This document shows positions 55,175-62,952 of a stretch of DNA of 64,000 nucleotides, one piece after another. Location of the stretch: contig NZ_VCNC01000003.1 in NCBI RefSeq assembly GCF_006210265.1, positions 434,001 to 498,000 on the forward strand, written 5' to 3'. The notes under the pieces are model-generated. The model searched no databases. It saw only the letters and a list, made by a program, of their open reading frames with translations, and had not been told where the DNA came from. How positions within the stretch are numbered: position 1 is the stretch's first letter; each line of letters opens with the position of its first letter. This DNA comes from Desulfovibrio sp. UCD-KL4C. GTDB lineage: Bacteria > Desulfobacterota > Desulfovibrionia > Desulfovibrionales > Desulfovibrionaceae. Both the position numbers and the translations under genes were made by a program.

Positions 55175-55864
55175 TCATTCACTTGAAGATAAGTCTGCAT
55201 TTTCTGAAATTTCGTCAGAATCTTTGGGTGTAGTCGTTAGTAAAGGCCAAAAGAGTCTTACCGCTTTGGCTATCCTGTAATCCATCGGCATTGCATGAGG
55301 TTCTCCAAGGGCCAGCTCTCTTAGCGGTTCGGCAATTACCATAGACAACATTAGATTGCTGATCTCCAAAGCATCGCACTTGCCGATCAACTGCTTATCC
55401 GTTTGTCGCTGAAGCCAGTCTGCTAAAATCTGTCTACCGCGCATCACACCGTTTTCACGATAAATATCCGTCAAATGGTTTTTGCCCGGAAAATCTGCCT
55501 GTAACAGTTTGAACATTGCTACGGCTGTAGAGCTGAGCACCTGCGTCGCTATTTCAGCGAGACCATGTTGCAGGAGTTCAGTTACCTGTTCTTGATTATT
55601 TGCATCATTAATGAATGCCGTTTTGAAGGCCGCGCTCCAGTTCCCCAGCGCCTGCTCAATCAAAGCATCCCGATTTTCTGCAAAGCGATAAATGGTTTTT
55701 TTAGCAACTTTGGATTCTTTGGCAATACGGTCCATAGTGGTCTTAGCATAGCCTTCTGCCAGCAGCAGTTCCAGTGTCGCTGTAATGATTTTTTGTTTTA
55801 GTTCATCAGAAGATGCTGGTGGTCTTCCGCGAGAACGGGTTTTTGAGTCAGGTAGTTTATCCAT
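55175..55864 (-). CDS. TetR-family transcriptional repressor
   Basis: The ATG at 55864 gives 229 residues; the longer open frame up to 55942 would run through the palindromic operator. N-terminal basic R-G-R-P-P is followed by the helix-turn-helix (T-L-E-L-L-L-A-E-G-Y-A-K-T-T-M-D-R-I-A-K-E-S-K-V-A-K-K-T-I-Y) typical of TetR. The ligand-binding part (A-T-Q-V-L-S-S-T ... ) resembles AcrR-type regulators. Divergent from the PhlG-like hydrolase gene and separated from it by a perfect palindrome, so it likely represses that gene and itself. Confidence 0.92.
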   Translation of the reverse strand: MDKLPDSKTRSRGRPPASSDELKQKIITATLELLLAEGYAKTTMDRIAKESKVAKKTIYRFAENRDALIEQALGNWSAAFKTAFINDANNQEQVTELLQHGLAEIATQVLSSTAVAMFKLLQADFPGKNHLTDIYRENGVMRGRQILADWLQRQTDKQLIGKCDALEISNLMLSMVIAEPLRELALGEPHAMPMDYRIAKAVRLFWPLLTTTPKDSDEISENADLSSSE

Positions 55865-55884
55865 AAGATTCCTGTAAATTAATA

Positions 55885-55913
55885 TTGACAACTTCGCCAT
55901 TCTTATCCTAATT
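55885..55913 (+). promoter_or_regulatory. Possible promoter of the PhlG-like hydrolase gene
   Basis: TTGACA (55885-55890), 17 bp, CTAATT (55908-55913). The perfect palindrome begins 4 bp downstream, so a bound repressor would cover the transcription start. Confidence 0.55.
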
Positions 55914-55916
55914 CCC

Positions 55917-55945
55917 AATTTGGAAACGATATTCGTTTCCAAATT
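55917..55945. promoter_or_regulatory. Palindromic TetR-type operator
   Basis: Arms AATTTGGAAACGA (55917-55929) and TCGTTTCCAAATT (55933-55945) are perfectly complementary around a TAT spacer. The core GGAAACG...CGTTTCC is typical of TetR-family sites. It lies between divergent tetR and hydrolase genes, 53 bp ahead of the first and 31 bp ahead of the second. Confidence 0.88.
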
Positions 55946-55975
55946 GTGTAATAACTTTTATATAGGAATTCTATT

Positions 55976-56662
55976 ATGAAGCGTTGCTGTAATCAAAATC
56001 ATGCATGGGGCGTGGAAAATATAAAACAACTCTTATCACCTGCTCCTTTAAAAGTTGAAATGGGCGTTATTGATGGCCCTGAGCCCCTTATAACCGTGGC
56101 CGTAAGGACCGATTTACACGGCTGCAGTGGTAAAATGTTGGATTGGTGGTTTAAATTTTTCGAAACTACTGAACATATAAAGTGGTGGCATCCGCTGGAT
56201 CATGTTGCCCACTATGGGTGGGACGAAAATTGGCATAAAGGGAAAAGCTATATTGGTGCAACCGTTTCAGCAAAGGAAAAACTTGCAGATCTTCCGGCTG
56301 TTGCAGCTAAACTTAAATTTCACGCAGCGGAAGATTTTTTTGCTCCTGCCGACTTGGAAGAGGCATATAGCAATAACTGGCTGTCTGCAGCTATTTGTTC
56401 TTCAATCGGCTTCGGCGATGATATTATACTCGATGAGGACGGTGATCCGATGGACGGTGAAATGATGCACCTTGCCAGAGACACAGATTTTGGATGTGTT
56501 TTGCGTAGTCGTTTCTTACTGGGGAAACAACATCCGGTACCGCTTGAAATTTCCCTGAATTTGATGCGCCACTGCTATAATGAATTCACATACTTGTCTA
56601 ACTTCTTACCGTCTCTTTACCATGCAGATAATCCGGGAGTAGAAATTCCACGTCCTTGGTAA
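55976..56662 (+). CDS. PhlG-like (2,4-diacetylphloroglucinol hydrolase family) protein
   Basis: 228 residues resembling the PhiG-type hydrolase domain that cleaves a C-C bond to remove an acetyl group from acylated phloroglucinols. Seen: H-G-C-x-G-K-M-L-D-W-W-F-K-F-F-x-T-T-E-H-I-K-W-W-H-P-x-D-H-V-A-H and, near the end, the H-C-Y-N-E zinc motif (HxxxE). Substrate is unproven; homologues in anaerobes are often only called DAPG hydrolase family. Controlled, by inference, by the divergent TetR. No acylphloroglucinol synthesis genes are present, so a detoxifying role is more likely than a biosynthetic one. Confidence 0.82.
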   Translation: MKRCCNQNHAWGVENIKQLLSPAPLKVEMGVIDGPEPLITVAVRTDLHGCSGKMLDWWFKFFETTEHIKWWHPLDHVAHYGWDENWHKGKSYIGATVSAKEKLADLPAVAAKLKFHAAEDFFAPADLEEAYSNNWLSAAICSSIGFGDDIILDEDGDPMDGEMMHLARDTDFGCVLRSRFLLGKQHPVPLEISLNLMRHCYNEFTYLSNFLPSLYHADNPGVEIPRPW

Positions 56663-56689
56663 ATCTGTTGATTGAAAGTCAAATGTTAC

Positions 56690-56727
56690 AAAGGCCATTC
56701 CATGCATGTTCGTATGGAATGGCCTTT
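56690..56727. terminator. Hairpin between converging hydrolase and efflux genes
   Basis: 14-bp perfect stem AAAGGCCATTCCAT / ATGGAATGGCCTTT with a 10-nt loop. T-tracts on both sides are poor, but the position between two converging stops suggests a bidirectional terminator. Confidence 0.7.
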
Positions 56728-56785
56728 ACAATAATTTCAAATTGATTTTTGCGTTATTGGACTTTTTTTCGCGGTTAATTAAAAG

Positions 56786-57973
56786 TTATGAGCGGATAAA
56801 TGATCTATGTCTGACCATAAGCCACGCGATGCCGCATATAGTTCCAACAAGTATCTGCATGATGCCTAGGGTAGAGATAAGGGCGTCTGTTTCCAGTGAT
56901 ATGAGGAACATGCCTACGCTACCCATGAACAGGGCCGTGAAGTTAATTAGGGAAGCTGCGGAGCCAGTATCTCCGTCTTGTTGGGAAAGCAGCATATTCG
57001 CTGAAGGAGGACGCATCATGCTTACTCCAATGGTGCTTGCGAACATCGTCAAAGCAAATATATTTGGCGATGATGTTCCAAAAAATTCAAGTACGATACC
57101 ACTGATTGTCAGAATGCTATAGCTGACTGTGATGATAGTCCGACTGTTGATCCACTTTGAAAGGCGCATGAACAGCAGGGGGCCGATCAGTGAACCTAGT
57201 GCATTGAAGCCGAAGTACAGCCCATACATCTGCTCGCTCATGCCGAATCCGTTGATGTAGATAAAGGCGGATGCGGCAATGAAAGCCATTAGAGGCAGTG
57301 GGGCCATAGAAAATACTCCCAGAAGGGAGGAAAAACCCGGATTTTTCAGAACCACGCCAAGTCTCCCTATGGAACGTAGAACATGTCCATCATACCGTTC
57401 CTCAAGAGTCTCATCCAGCTGTGTGGATAAGCAAAAAGTTATAATGGCAAATCCGGTAAGGGTCCAAAAGATGACCCTCCAGCTCATAAATTTTAGGATA
57501 ATTGCGCCAAGTATCGGTGCAACCACCGGGGCGACTACAACCATGGCCATAACCAAAGCCAGAACAGATTCGCGTTTGCGCCCAGTGAACATGTCTTTGA
57601 CCATGGCGGTCGCAACAGCTTCGGCTGCTCCTCCGCCGAATGCTTGAAATACTCTAGATAGGATAAGCATTGTTACGTTGGTGGACAGAGCGCACCCCGC
57701 ACTACCTATAATGTACAGTACAAGCCCTGTCAGTAGGACAGGTTTTCGCCCGAATTTTTCGCTTACAGGTCCCCAGAACAGTATGCCCAGAGCAAAAAAG
57801 ATTAGAAAAAGACTGAGGCTCAGGTTTACCGCACTCTGGCTTGCGTTGAGAATTTTCATCATGTGTGGCAGTGCCGGAAGATACAGGTCCGTTGACAGGG
57901 GAGGGAAGGCACTGAGTACTGCCAGCATGGCGATCATGGTTTTTTTGCCGAAAAAATGTTGTTTATTTTCCAA
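56786..57973 (-). CDS. Bcr/CflA-type multidrug efflux MFS transporter
   Basis: Proton-driven drug exporter of the DHA1 group. 395 residues, twelve predicted helices; N-terminal P-P-L-S-T-D-L-Y-L-P-A-L-P, motif A-like F-W-G-P-V-S-E-K-F-G-R-K-P-V-L, and R-V-F-Q-A-F-G-G-G ... A-M-V-K-D. TTG start 7 bp after AGGAG. Downstream of a marR gene, 21 bp away, so both form a drug-response operon. Confidence 0.93.
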   Translation of the reverse strand: MENKQHFFGKKTMIAMLAVLSAFPPLSTDLYLPALPHMMKILNASQSAVNLSLSLFLIFFALGILFWGPVSEKFGRKPVLLTGLVLYIIGSAGCALSTNVTMLILSRVFQAFGGGAAEAVATAMVKDMFTGRKRESVLALVMAMVVVAPVVAPILGAIILKFMSWRVIFWTLTGFAIITFCLSTQLDETLEERYDGHVLRSIGRLGVVLKNPGFSSLLGVFSMAPLPLMAFIAASAFIYINGFGMSEQMYGLYFGFNALGSLIGPLLFMRLSKWINSRTIITVSYSILTISGIVLEFFGTSSPNIFALTMFASTIGVSMMRPPSANMLLSQQDGDTGSAASLINFTALFMGSVGMFLISLETDALISTLGIMQILVGTICGIAWLMVRHRSFIRS

Positions 57974-57994
57974 TTTATTACTCCTGAAAACAGT

Positions 57995-58480
57995 CTAATA
58001 AGGAACGTTTCCGGTTTTTATTCTCTTACTGATCACTTCATTCAGGGTGGTCATTACTTCATACCACTTTTCAAATGTCTCCATCCCAAGTTGTTCTGTG
58101 ATGGATGCGAACCAGTTGGTCACCTCTGTATGGACATGGTTTATATGTTCTTCAAAAGCTAAACTTACTGTCAGTACCACCTCGCGTCGGTTCTCCGAGT
58201 TAACTTCACGTTGAACCATTCCTGTCTTGACCATGCGTTCTACTTGGGAGGAGGCCGCGGCTTTGGACAGCCGCATCACCGTTGCAAATTCTTTAAGCGA
58301 ACAAGGAGCGATATTCATCAACATCAATGCTGCGTGAATGTGGCTGGAACTCATTTTTTTGAATATGTCATCAGGCATTTCGGCCTTTATCTTATTAACC
58401 ACGACGGTTTCGATGTAATCCTTCATGAGTCCGTCAGTCCTGACTATGAAATCGACCTTATCGTTAAATGTGTTCGGCAT
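57995..58480 (-). CDS. MarR-family transcriptional regulator
   Basis: ATG 58480 gives about 161 residues. Winged helix: S-L-K-E-F-A-T-V-M-R-L-S-K-A-A-A-S-S-Q-V-E-R-M-V-K-T-G-M-V followed by the wing (S-E-N-R-R-E-V-V-L-T-V-S). Likely controls the adjacent efflux gene in response to a small phenolic or toxic compound, by family analogy. The last 127 bp of the gene are duplicated at 59020-59146. Confidence 0.9.
   Translation of the reverse strand: MPNTFNDKVDFIVRTDGLMKDYIETVVVNKIKAEMPDDIFKKMSSSHIHAALMLMNIAPCSLKEFATVMRLSKAAASSQVERMVKTGMVQREVNSENRREVVLTVSLAFEEHINHVHTEVTNWFASITEQLGMETFEKWYEVMTTLNEVISKRIKTGNVPY
57999..58125 (-). repeat. Direct repeat, left copy (3' end of marR)
   Basis: 127 bp within the intact marR gene that recur at 59020-59146 in the same orientation with about four mismatches. 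Confidence 0.9.
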
Positions 58481-58753
58481 TTTTTCGTATCTCCAACTAT
58501 TGGGCAAGTGTTTCTTCGGCGCAGGGGTGTCCTAAAGAGGGATGATCTAGAATATTAAAACAATACTGTCAATAAATTTGACTGTTATGTTTGTTGACTG
58601 TTTTTTGGGGGGATGGTTAGTTGAATTTTATGAATATGCGAGAGTGACTGGTTTTTCGATCAGAAGGGTGCGTTGTAATGTGATATTTTATGAGAATACA
58701 ATAAATATTAATTCTTAAAAGATGTTAAATTTGTTTAAAGACAATAAACAACA
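58481..58753. other. Intergenic region upstream of marR
   Basis: About 270 bp, AT-rich; should carry the marR-efflux promoter. TTGACTGTTATG/TTTGTTGACTG stretches near 58575-58600 look like partial direct repeats of TTGACTGT and may be operator sequence. No gene. Confidence 0.4.
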
Positions 58754-58782
58754 AAGCCCCCCTTGAATCTCAAGGAGGGCTT
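58754..58782 (-). terminator. Intrinsic terminator of the truncated gene at 58803
   Basis: Stem AAGCCCTCCTTGA / TCAAGGGGGGCTT (minus-strand reading, one mismatch) followed by TGTTGTTT. It belongs to the minus-strand gene fragment 20 bp above. Confidence 0.75.
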
Positions 58783-58802
58783 AATTTTGCTAATGCCGAA
58801 AA

Positions 58803-58994
58803 CTACATGCTATCAATTTTGAGGGCATTCTTAGCGAGTTTGATTTTTTCGTTCTTCTCCATTTCGAGAAGTCCTTGAAAAACATCACTAACTTCATCAG
58901 AAATTTCATTTTGGAGGATTCCTTCGTAGGTATCTAAGAGGCATTGGTCAAAATCAACGGCAATCTTAATTCCTGCGGGTCTGTCATACCCGGG
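58803..58994 (-). pseudogene. 3' fragment of a ferritin-like gene
   Basis: On the minus strand a 63-codon open segment (P-G-Y-D-R-P-A-G ... A-K-N-A-L-K-I-D-S-M, stop) with its own terminator but a stop codon immediately upstream and no start in frame. Pattern A-V-D-F-D-x-x-L-L-D-x-Y-E-G-I-L ... V-F-Q-G-L-L-E-M-E-K looks like the last two helices of a rubrerythrin/ferritin-like protein; this identity is inferred from pattern only. It abuts the duplicated marR end. Confidence 0.55.
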
Positions 58995-59019
58995 TTAGTA
59001 GTTGCGGAGAAAAAAGGGC

Positions 59020-59146
59020 TAAGGAACGTTTCCGGTTTTTATTCTCTTACTGATCACTTGATTCAGGGTGGTCATTACTTCATACCATTTTTCAAATGTC
59101 TCCATCCCAAGTTGTTCTGTGATGGATGCGAATCCGTTGGTCACCT
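59020..59146 (-). pseudogene. Duplicated marR 3' end (right copy of the direct repeat)
   Basis: About 97% identical to 57999-58125. The first base of the match differs so that the terminal Tyr codon becomes a stop. No upstream marR sequence follows it; identity stops abruptly after CACCT on the far side. A non-functional remnant. Confidence 0.88.
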
Positions 59147-59693
59147 GTCTTTGTGTATTGCCTTGTTTGAGTGGTGTAGTGTTCTTATTAGTTAACATTT
59201 ATTGATGAGTTGTGGCTAATCATTATAGGGTTGAATGTCTAGAGTTATATGTTTGTTATCATCTGATACTTTTTAAAATATTATAGGTTTTATAATATAA
59301 TAAACTGTATTAATTGCTAAAAAAATCTGCTGTCTTTCGCTTGGATTGATCTTACAAATCTTTTATCTGTTTCGTAGCCATATTGTTTTGTGAGATATTT
59401 TAAAGAGTTATGTGTAAAATTGAGTTGTTGTATTATTTAGTTGCAATTGATTCTCTTTTTCACTAGGGTTTGTCGTCACAAGTATAGAGCTATTTTTTTA
59501 CTATAAAGACATGTAGTATTTATAAAGTAATAAGTTGTTTTTAAGGTTCTGCGTTTTAATTTTATTTAAGATAAATTTTTTTAATAAAATATATTATTGT
59601 AAAGATTCTTTTAGTATAAAATATTTTTTTTTAGTGAATAGTTCTTTAAATTATTGCGTTGTAAATTCTTATTTATTTGTAGCAATATTACGT

Positions 59694-59739
59694 TTGCATC
59701 AAATTAAAACTTAATTGTTAATATTAAAATTTGATGCAA
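59694..59739. promoter_or_regulatory. 12-bp perfect inverted repeat upstream of the receptor gene
   Basis: TTGCATCAAATT (59694-59705) and AATTTGATGCAA (59728-59739) are exact reverse complements 22 bp apart, and GCAATATTA occurs next to both arms as a direct repeat. Spacing and place suit a regulator dimer or pair, for example an AraC-type activator of siderophore genes; the regulator is not in the window. Confidence 0.6.
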
Positions 59740-59755
59740 TATTAGCACACTTATT

Positions 59756-59774
59756 GATAATGAAAATTGGAATC
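59756..59774. promoter_or_regulatory. Fur-like box
   Basis: GATAATGAAAATTGGAATC agrees with the classical 19-bp Fur consensus at 14 of 19 positions by my count. It lies 205 bp before the receptor ATG, so a long leader or a second site is implied. Confidence 0.5.
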
Positions 59775-59978
59775 AAAACCATTAAGACCGTTGCTGTTTG
59801 ATCATTCCGAGTTTCTGCGAGTTTGCGAAATTATAGTCTTGAGCCTGTACACGACAAATAAATAGTAGCGAATAGTGTGGATAAATATAGGCAGGTCGTT
59901 ACATGTAAAAAAGCTTAATTCTTAGTTCTATGCGTCAAGGAATGGATTTAATCGTTATTATTTCGAATGGAGGTTCGA

Positions 59979-62111
59979 ATGGTGTTTGTAAAAGAAATAA
60001 GCATAACTGCGGTTGCTGTGTTGTGCTGCTTTGCCTTTGGATCAGCTGCAGTCGCTTCTGATACTGATGGCGTTAAGAAAAGTACTGCTTTGTCGGTGCA
60101 GAATAGAACAACTTCTTCGTCGAAAGAAGGTTCTTCTGACATACTGTTGAATCAGTACCTTGTAACAGCAGATAAAATGAACACAGACGTTCAGTCATTG
60201 CCGTCAAGTGTTAATGTTTTATCTGCTGAAGATATGGAGGATTATAATATTACCTCAACAAAGGATATTTTTGCTACCGCACCTAACATGTTTTATACAA
60301 AGTCTGGGAACGATGCTTACGTTGGTGACTCTTTTGTCTCAGTACGAGGTATTACTTCTTTCATGTCCGGATCTCCTGTTCTTGGGGTATATGTAGATGA
60401 TGTCTATATACCAGGGTACGAAATTCCTCTTTTCGATATTGAGAAAACCGAAGTCCTGCGCGGCCCTCAAGCCACACTCTATGGACGCAACAGCCAGGGT
60501 GGGATTATCAGTATCTACACCAAACAGCCTAACTCCGTTGAGTGGGAAGGTAAGTTGTCCCAGACTCTTGGGAATTATAACACAGCCATAACAACAGGTA
60601 TTCTTTCAGGGCCTATTAATGACGATTGGTCTGTGCGTGCAGCTGGACAATATGAGTATACTGATGGGTTCTCCGAAAACTATGATGGCTCAAACGATGT
60701 GAACCAGCATAGAAACTGGAGTGCCCAGGGAACTGCAGATTGGCATCCCCGTGACGACTTGAAATTAACGTTGAATGTAGATGGTCAGGATTATGACGGA
60801 AAGAATGCTGAATATATAAAATATTCTGACCTGAAATCAGACCCGCATGATGTCAGCGTTGATTGGCCCGGTAAGGCTACTAAATTGGCTGGCGGTATGT
60901 CGGGCAAGCTGGAATATAAGTTTAACGACATGAAACTGCTGTCAATATCAGCATTACGTCATACCAACTCAGAAAGTGATATGGATATGGACTTCACTAA
61001 TCAAGATATAACCCGCTATTTTATAGCTGATTCAAATAATTTGATTACACAGGAGTTCAGGCTTCAATCAGATGACGGAAATGAGAGCAATTTGCAATGG
61101 CTGGTCGGGTCTTTTCTGTTCAATGAGAAAGATGATCTTAGCTTCAGGTATTTAGCCGGTGCAGATGATCCCTACGGAATGGCCGGTGAAAGCTATAGGC
61201 AGAAAGGCGAAACTGATAGTAAGGGGTTCGCATTCTTCGGGCAGGGAGTATACACCTTGGGGCAGGTCGATATTACACTCGGTTTGCGTTACGATTATGA
61301 AAGTAAAAGTTTCGACTATGATCAGGAAGCTTCCAAAGGGATGGGAATGGATAATTTTTCGGGAAGTTCCAGTTCATCTTCTGGCACCTTTCTGCCTAAG
61401 GCCGCGGTCGGCTGGCATATTAATGATAATATTATGCCTTATTTTAGTGTTTCCAGAGGGTATCGAGGCGGTGGGTTCAACCTTTCGCAGTCTGCCGGTA
61501 AAGCTTACGACCCGGAATATACCTGGAACTATGAAGCCGGTGTAAAAACCACTTGGCTTGATAAAACCCTTAAACTAAATTTAGCCGCTTTTTATATTGA
61601 CTGGACTGATATTCAGGTCCTGCAGCCCTCCTTTCCTGAATTTAGCATTAATAACGGAGGTAACGCAGTCAGTGAGGGTTTTGAAATAGATGCTGCATGG
61701 CGTCCTATCGAAAGCTTGGAATTGTTTGCTAACGCTGGTTATACTCATGCTTATTTTACCAAATATTCAGATGCTAGCGGAGATTATAGCAATAAGAACG
61801 TGACTAATGTGCCTGAATATACAGCATCTACCGGTGCTACTTATCGTTTTCTTGATCATTTCATGGTTAGTGCTGACTATACTGCAGTAGGTCCTCTCTA
61901 TTATGATACTGAAAATACTGTACGTCAAAGTATGTATAACTTGGTTAATGCAAAAATCGGTTATGAAAGTGAATATTTTGAAGCTTACATATGGGGTAAA
62001 AACTTGTTGGACGAAAAATATTCAACAAGAGCGTTTGATATGGGTGGTGAATGGTACGCACGTGCCGGTGATCCATTGACCGTAGGAACAACACTTACTT
62101 GTAAATTCTAA
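59979..62111 (+). CDS. TonB-dependent outer-membrane receptor, siderophore type
   Basis: Imports an iron chelate through the outer membrane with TonB energy. ATG 59979 has GGAGG 6 bp before (an ATG at 59967 overlaps that site). Signal peptide ending near V-A-S. Plug domain: L-V-T-A-D-K-M (possible TonB box), L-P-S-S-V-N-V-L, S-V-R-G-I-T, V-Y-V-D-D-V-Y, and V-L-R-G-P-Q-A-T-L-Y-G-R-N-S-Q-G-G-I-I. The rest is a 22-strand barrel ending in aromatic/Phe (L-T-C-K-F). The R-G-I-x-S-F-x-x-G-S-P plug wording recalls FyuA-type yersiniabactin receptors. Followed by tailoring and PKS genes, so it probably takes up the product of this locus. Confidence 0.93.
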   Translation: MVFVKEISITAVAVLCCFAFGSAAVASDTDGVKKSTALSVQNRTTSSSKEGSSDILLNQYLVTADKMNTDVQSLPSSVNVLSAEDMEDYNITSTKDIFATAPNMFYTKSGNDAYVGDSFVSVRGITSFMSGSPVLGVYVDDVYIPGYEIPLFDIEKTEVLRGPQATLYGRNSQGGIISIYTKQPNSVEWEGKLSQTLGNYNTAITTGILSGPINDDWSVRAAGQYEYTDGFSENYDGSNDVNQHRNWSAQGTADWHPRDDLKLTLNVDGQDYDGKNAEYIKYSDLKSDPHDVSVDWPGKATKLAGGMSGKLEYKFNDMKLLSISALRHTNSESDMDMDFTNQDITRYFIADSNNLITQEFRLQSDDGNESNLQWLVGSFLFNEKDDLSFRYLAGADDPYGMAGESYRQKGETDSKGFAFFGQGVYTLGQVDITLGLRYDYESKSFDYDQEASKGMGMDNFSGSSSSSSGTFLPKAAVGWHINDNIMPYFSVSRGYRGGGFNLSQSAGKAYDPEYTWNYEAGVKTTWLDKTLKLNLAAFYIDWTDIQVLQPSFPEFSINNGGNAVSEGFEIDAAWRPIESLELFANAGYTHAYFTKYSDASGDYSNKNVTNVPEYTASTGATYRFLDHFMVSADYTAVGPLYYDTENTVRQSMYNLVNAKIGYESEYFEAYIWGKNLLDEKYSTRAFDMGGEWYARAGDPLTVGTTLTCKF

Positions 62112-62129
62112 GTTCGTTATTATAGCGGT

Positions 62130-62181
62130 GTATGGTTCTTTACTATGTGAACTTGTCTGTCTGCATAGTAAAGAACCATAC
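62130..62181 (+). other. 18-bp perfect hairpin between receptor and methyltransferase genes
   Basis: Arms 62130-62147 and 62164-62181 are exact complements with a 16-nt loop. No T-run follows, so it is not a standard terminator. It could protect the receptor mRNA 3' end or reduce read-through into the biosynthetic genes. Confidence 0.7.
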
Positions 62182-62214
62182 GTAAACATGTTAAAATAAA
62201 GATGGCAGATTAAT

Positions 62215-62952
62215 ATGCAAAAAGAAATGTATGCTGAAGCAGGTGAGTTCTATGATGTTGTATCGGATGAACAATGGCGGCTGCGCAAGGGGGCTTTTCA
62301 GCAGGTTTTGTCGGGGCTGAGTGATTTTGAGGGCGCGGTTCTGGATATTGGGTCAGGAACCGGGCACGGAGTTGTTGCTGCTGCTGAGATCCTTCCCGGT
62401 GCGGATATTTTTGCTGTTGAACCATCACCTACTATGCGTACAGCACTCTTATCCCGCATTATGCAGACAGGTGATCTGCGGAAAAGGGTAACGGTAGTGC
62501 CATCTACTTGTGAGTCCATAGAGCTTCCCCAATCCTTGCGAGCAGTACTTTTTTTGGGGTGCATAGGGTTCATGGACGATGAGGCAAGACATAATTTTTG
62601 GCCGAAACTTGCAACACGTATGTCTCCCGGTAGTTTGATTCTCTTTGATGTAATGATGATCAGCAGTCCGCAATATGTTGAAAAGATGCATCTTGCAGAA
62701 ATACCTGTTGGATACAATACCTATCATGTTTGGATTGAAGGTGTTCCTGAGGGAGAACTTTTTGAAAAATGGTTGCTTACATATCAGATGATGAAAGGTG
62801 ATGAGATCATTTTAGAGCGTAAAGTGGATTTTTTGTGGCGGACGCTGAGTCTTGAAGATGTCGCACGGGAGGCGGAGCCGCATGGTTTTTCCTTTGAGCC
62901 TTTAACTGAGACTCTTATTCCTTCGGGAGTGTTGCGAAAAATAGCTTCCTGA
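62215..62952 (+). CDS. Class I SAM-dependent methyltransferase
   Basis: 245 residues. SAM motif I V-L-D-I-G-S-G-T-G-H-G (about residues 42-52), acidic end of beta-2 in A-V-E-P-S, and an L-F-L-G-C-I-G-F motif IV region. Substrate unknown; its place between a siderophore-type receptor and a phosphopantetheinyl transferase suggests tailoring of the product, or removal of an inhibitory intermediate. No strong ribosome site. Stop and next start share ATGA. Confidence 0.88.
   Translation: MQKEMYAEAGEFYDVVSDEQWRLRKGAFQQVLSGLSDFEGAVLDIGSGTGHGVVAAAEILPGADIFAVEPSPTMRTALLSRIMQTGDLRKRVTVVPSTCESIELPQSLRAVLFLGCIGFMDDEARHNFWPKLATRMSPGSLILFDVMMISSPQYVEKMHLAEIPVGYNTYHVWIEGVPEGELFEKWLLTYQMMKGDEIILERKVDFLWRTLSLEDVAREAEPHGFSFEPLTETLIPSGVLRKIAS

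Larger units (their letters stand above)
59147..59978. other. Long AT-rich regulatory gap before the TonB receptor
   Basis: 830 bp without a protein gene, strongly AT-rich. It holds a 12-bp inverted repeat at 59694-59739 and a Fur-like site at 59756-59774. The promoter of the receptor gene is expected in the last 200 bp. No RNA gene recognised in the remainder. Confidence 0.6.
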
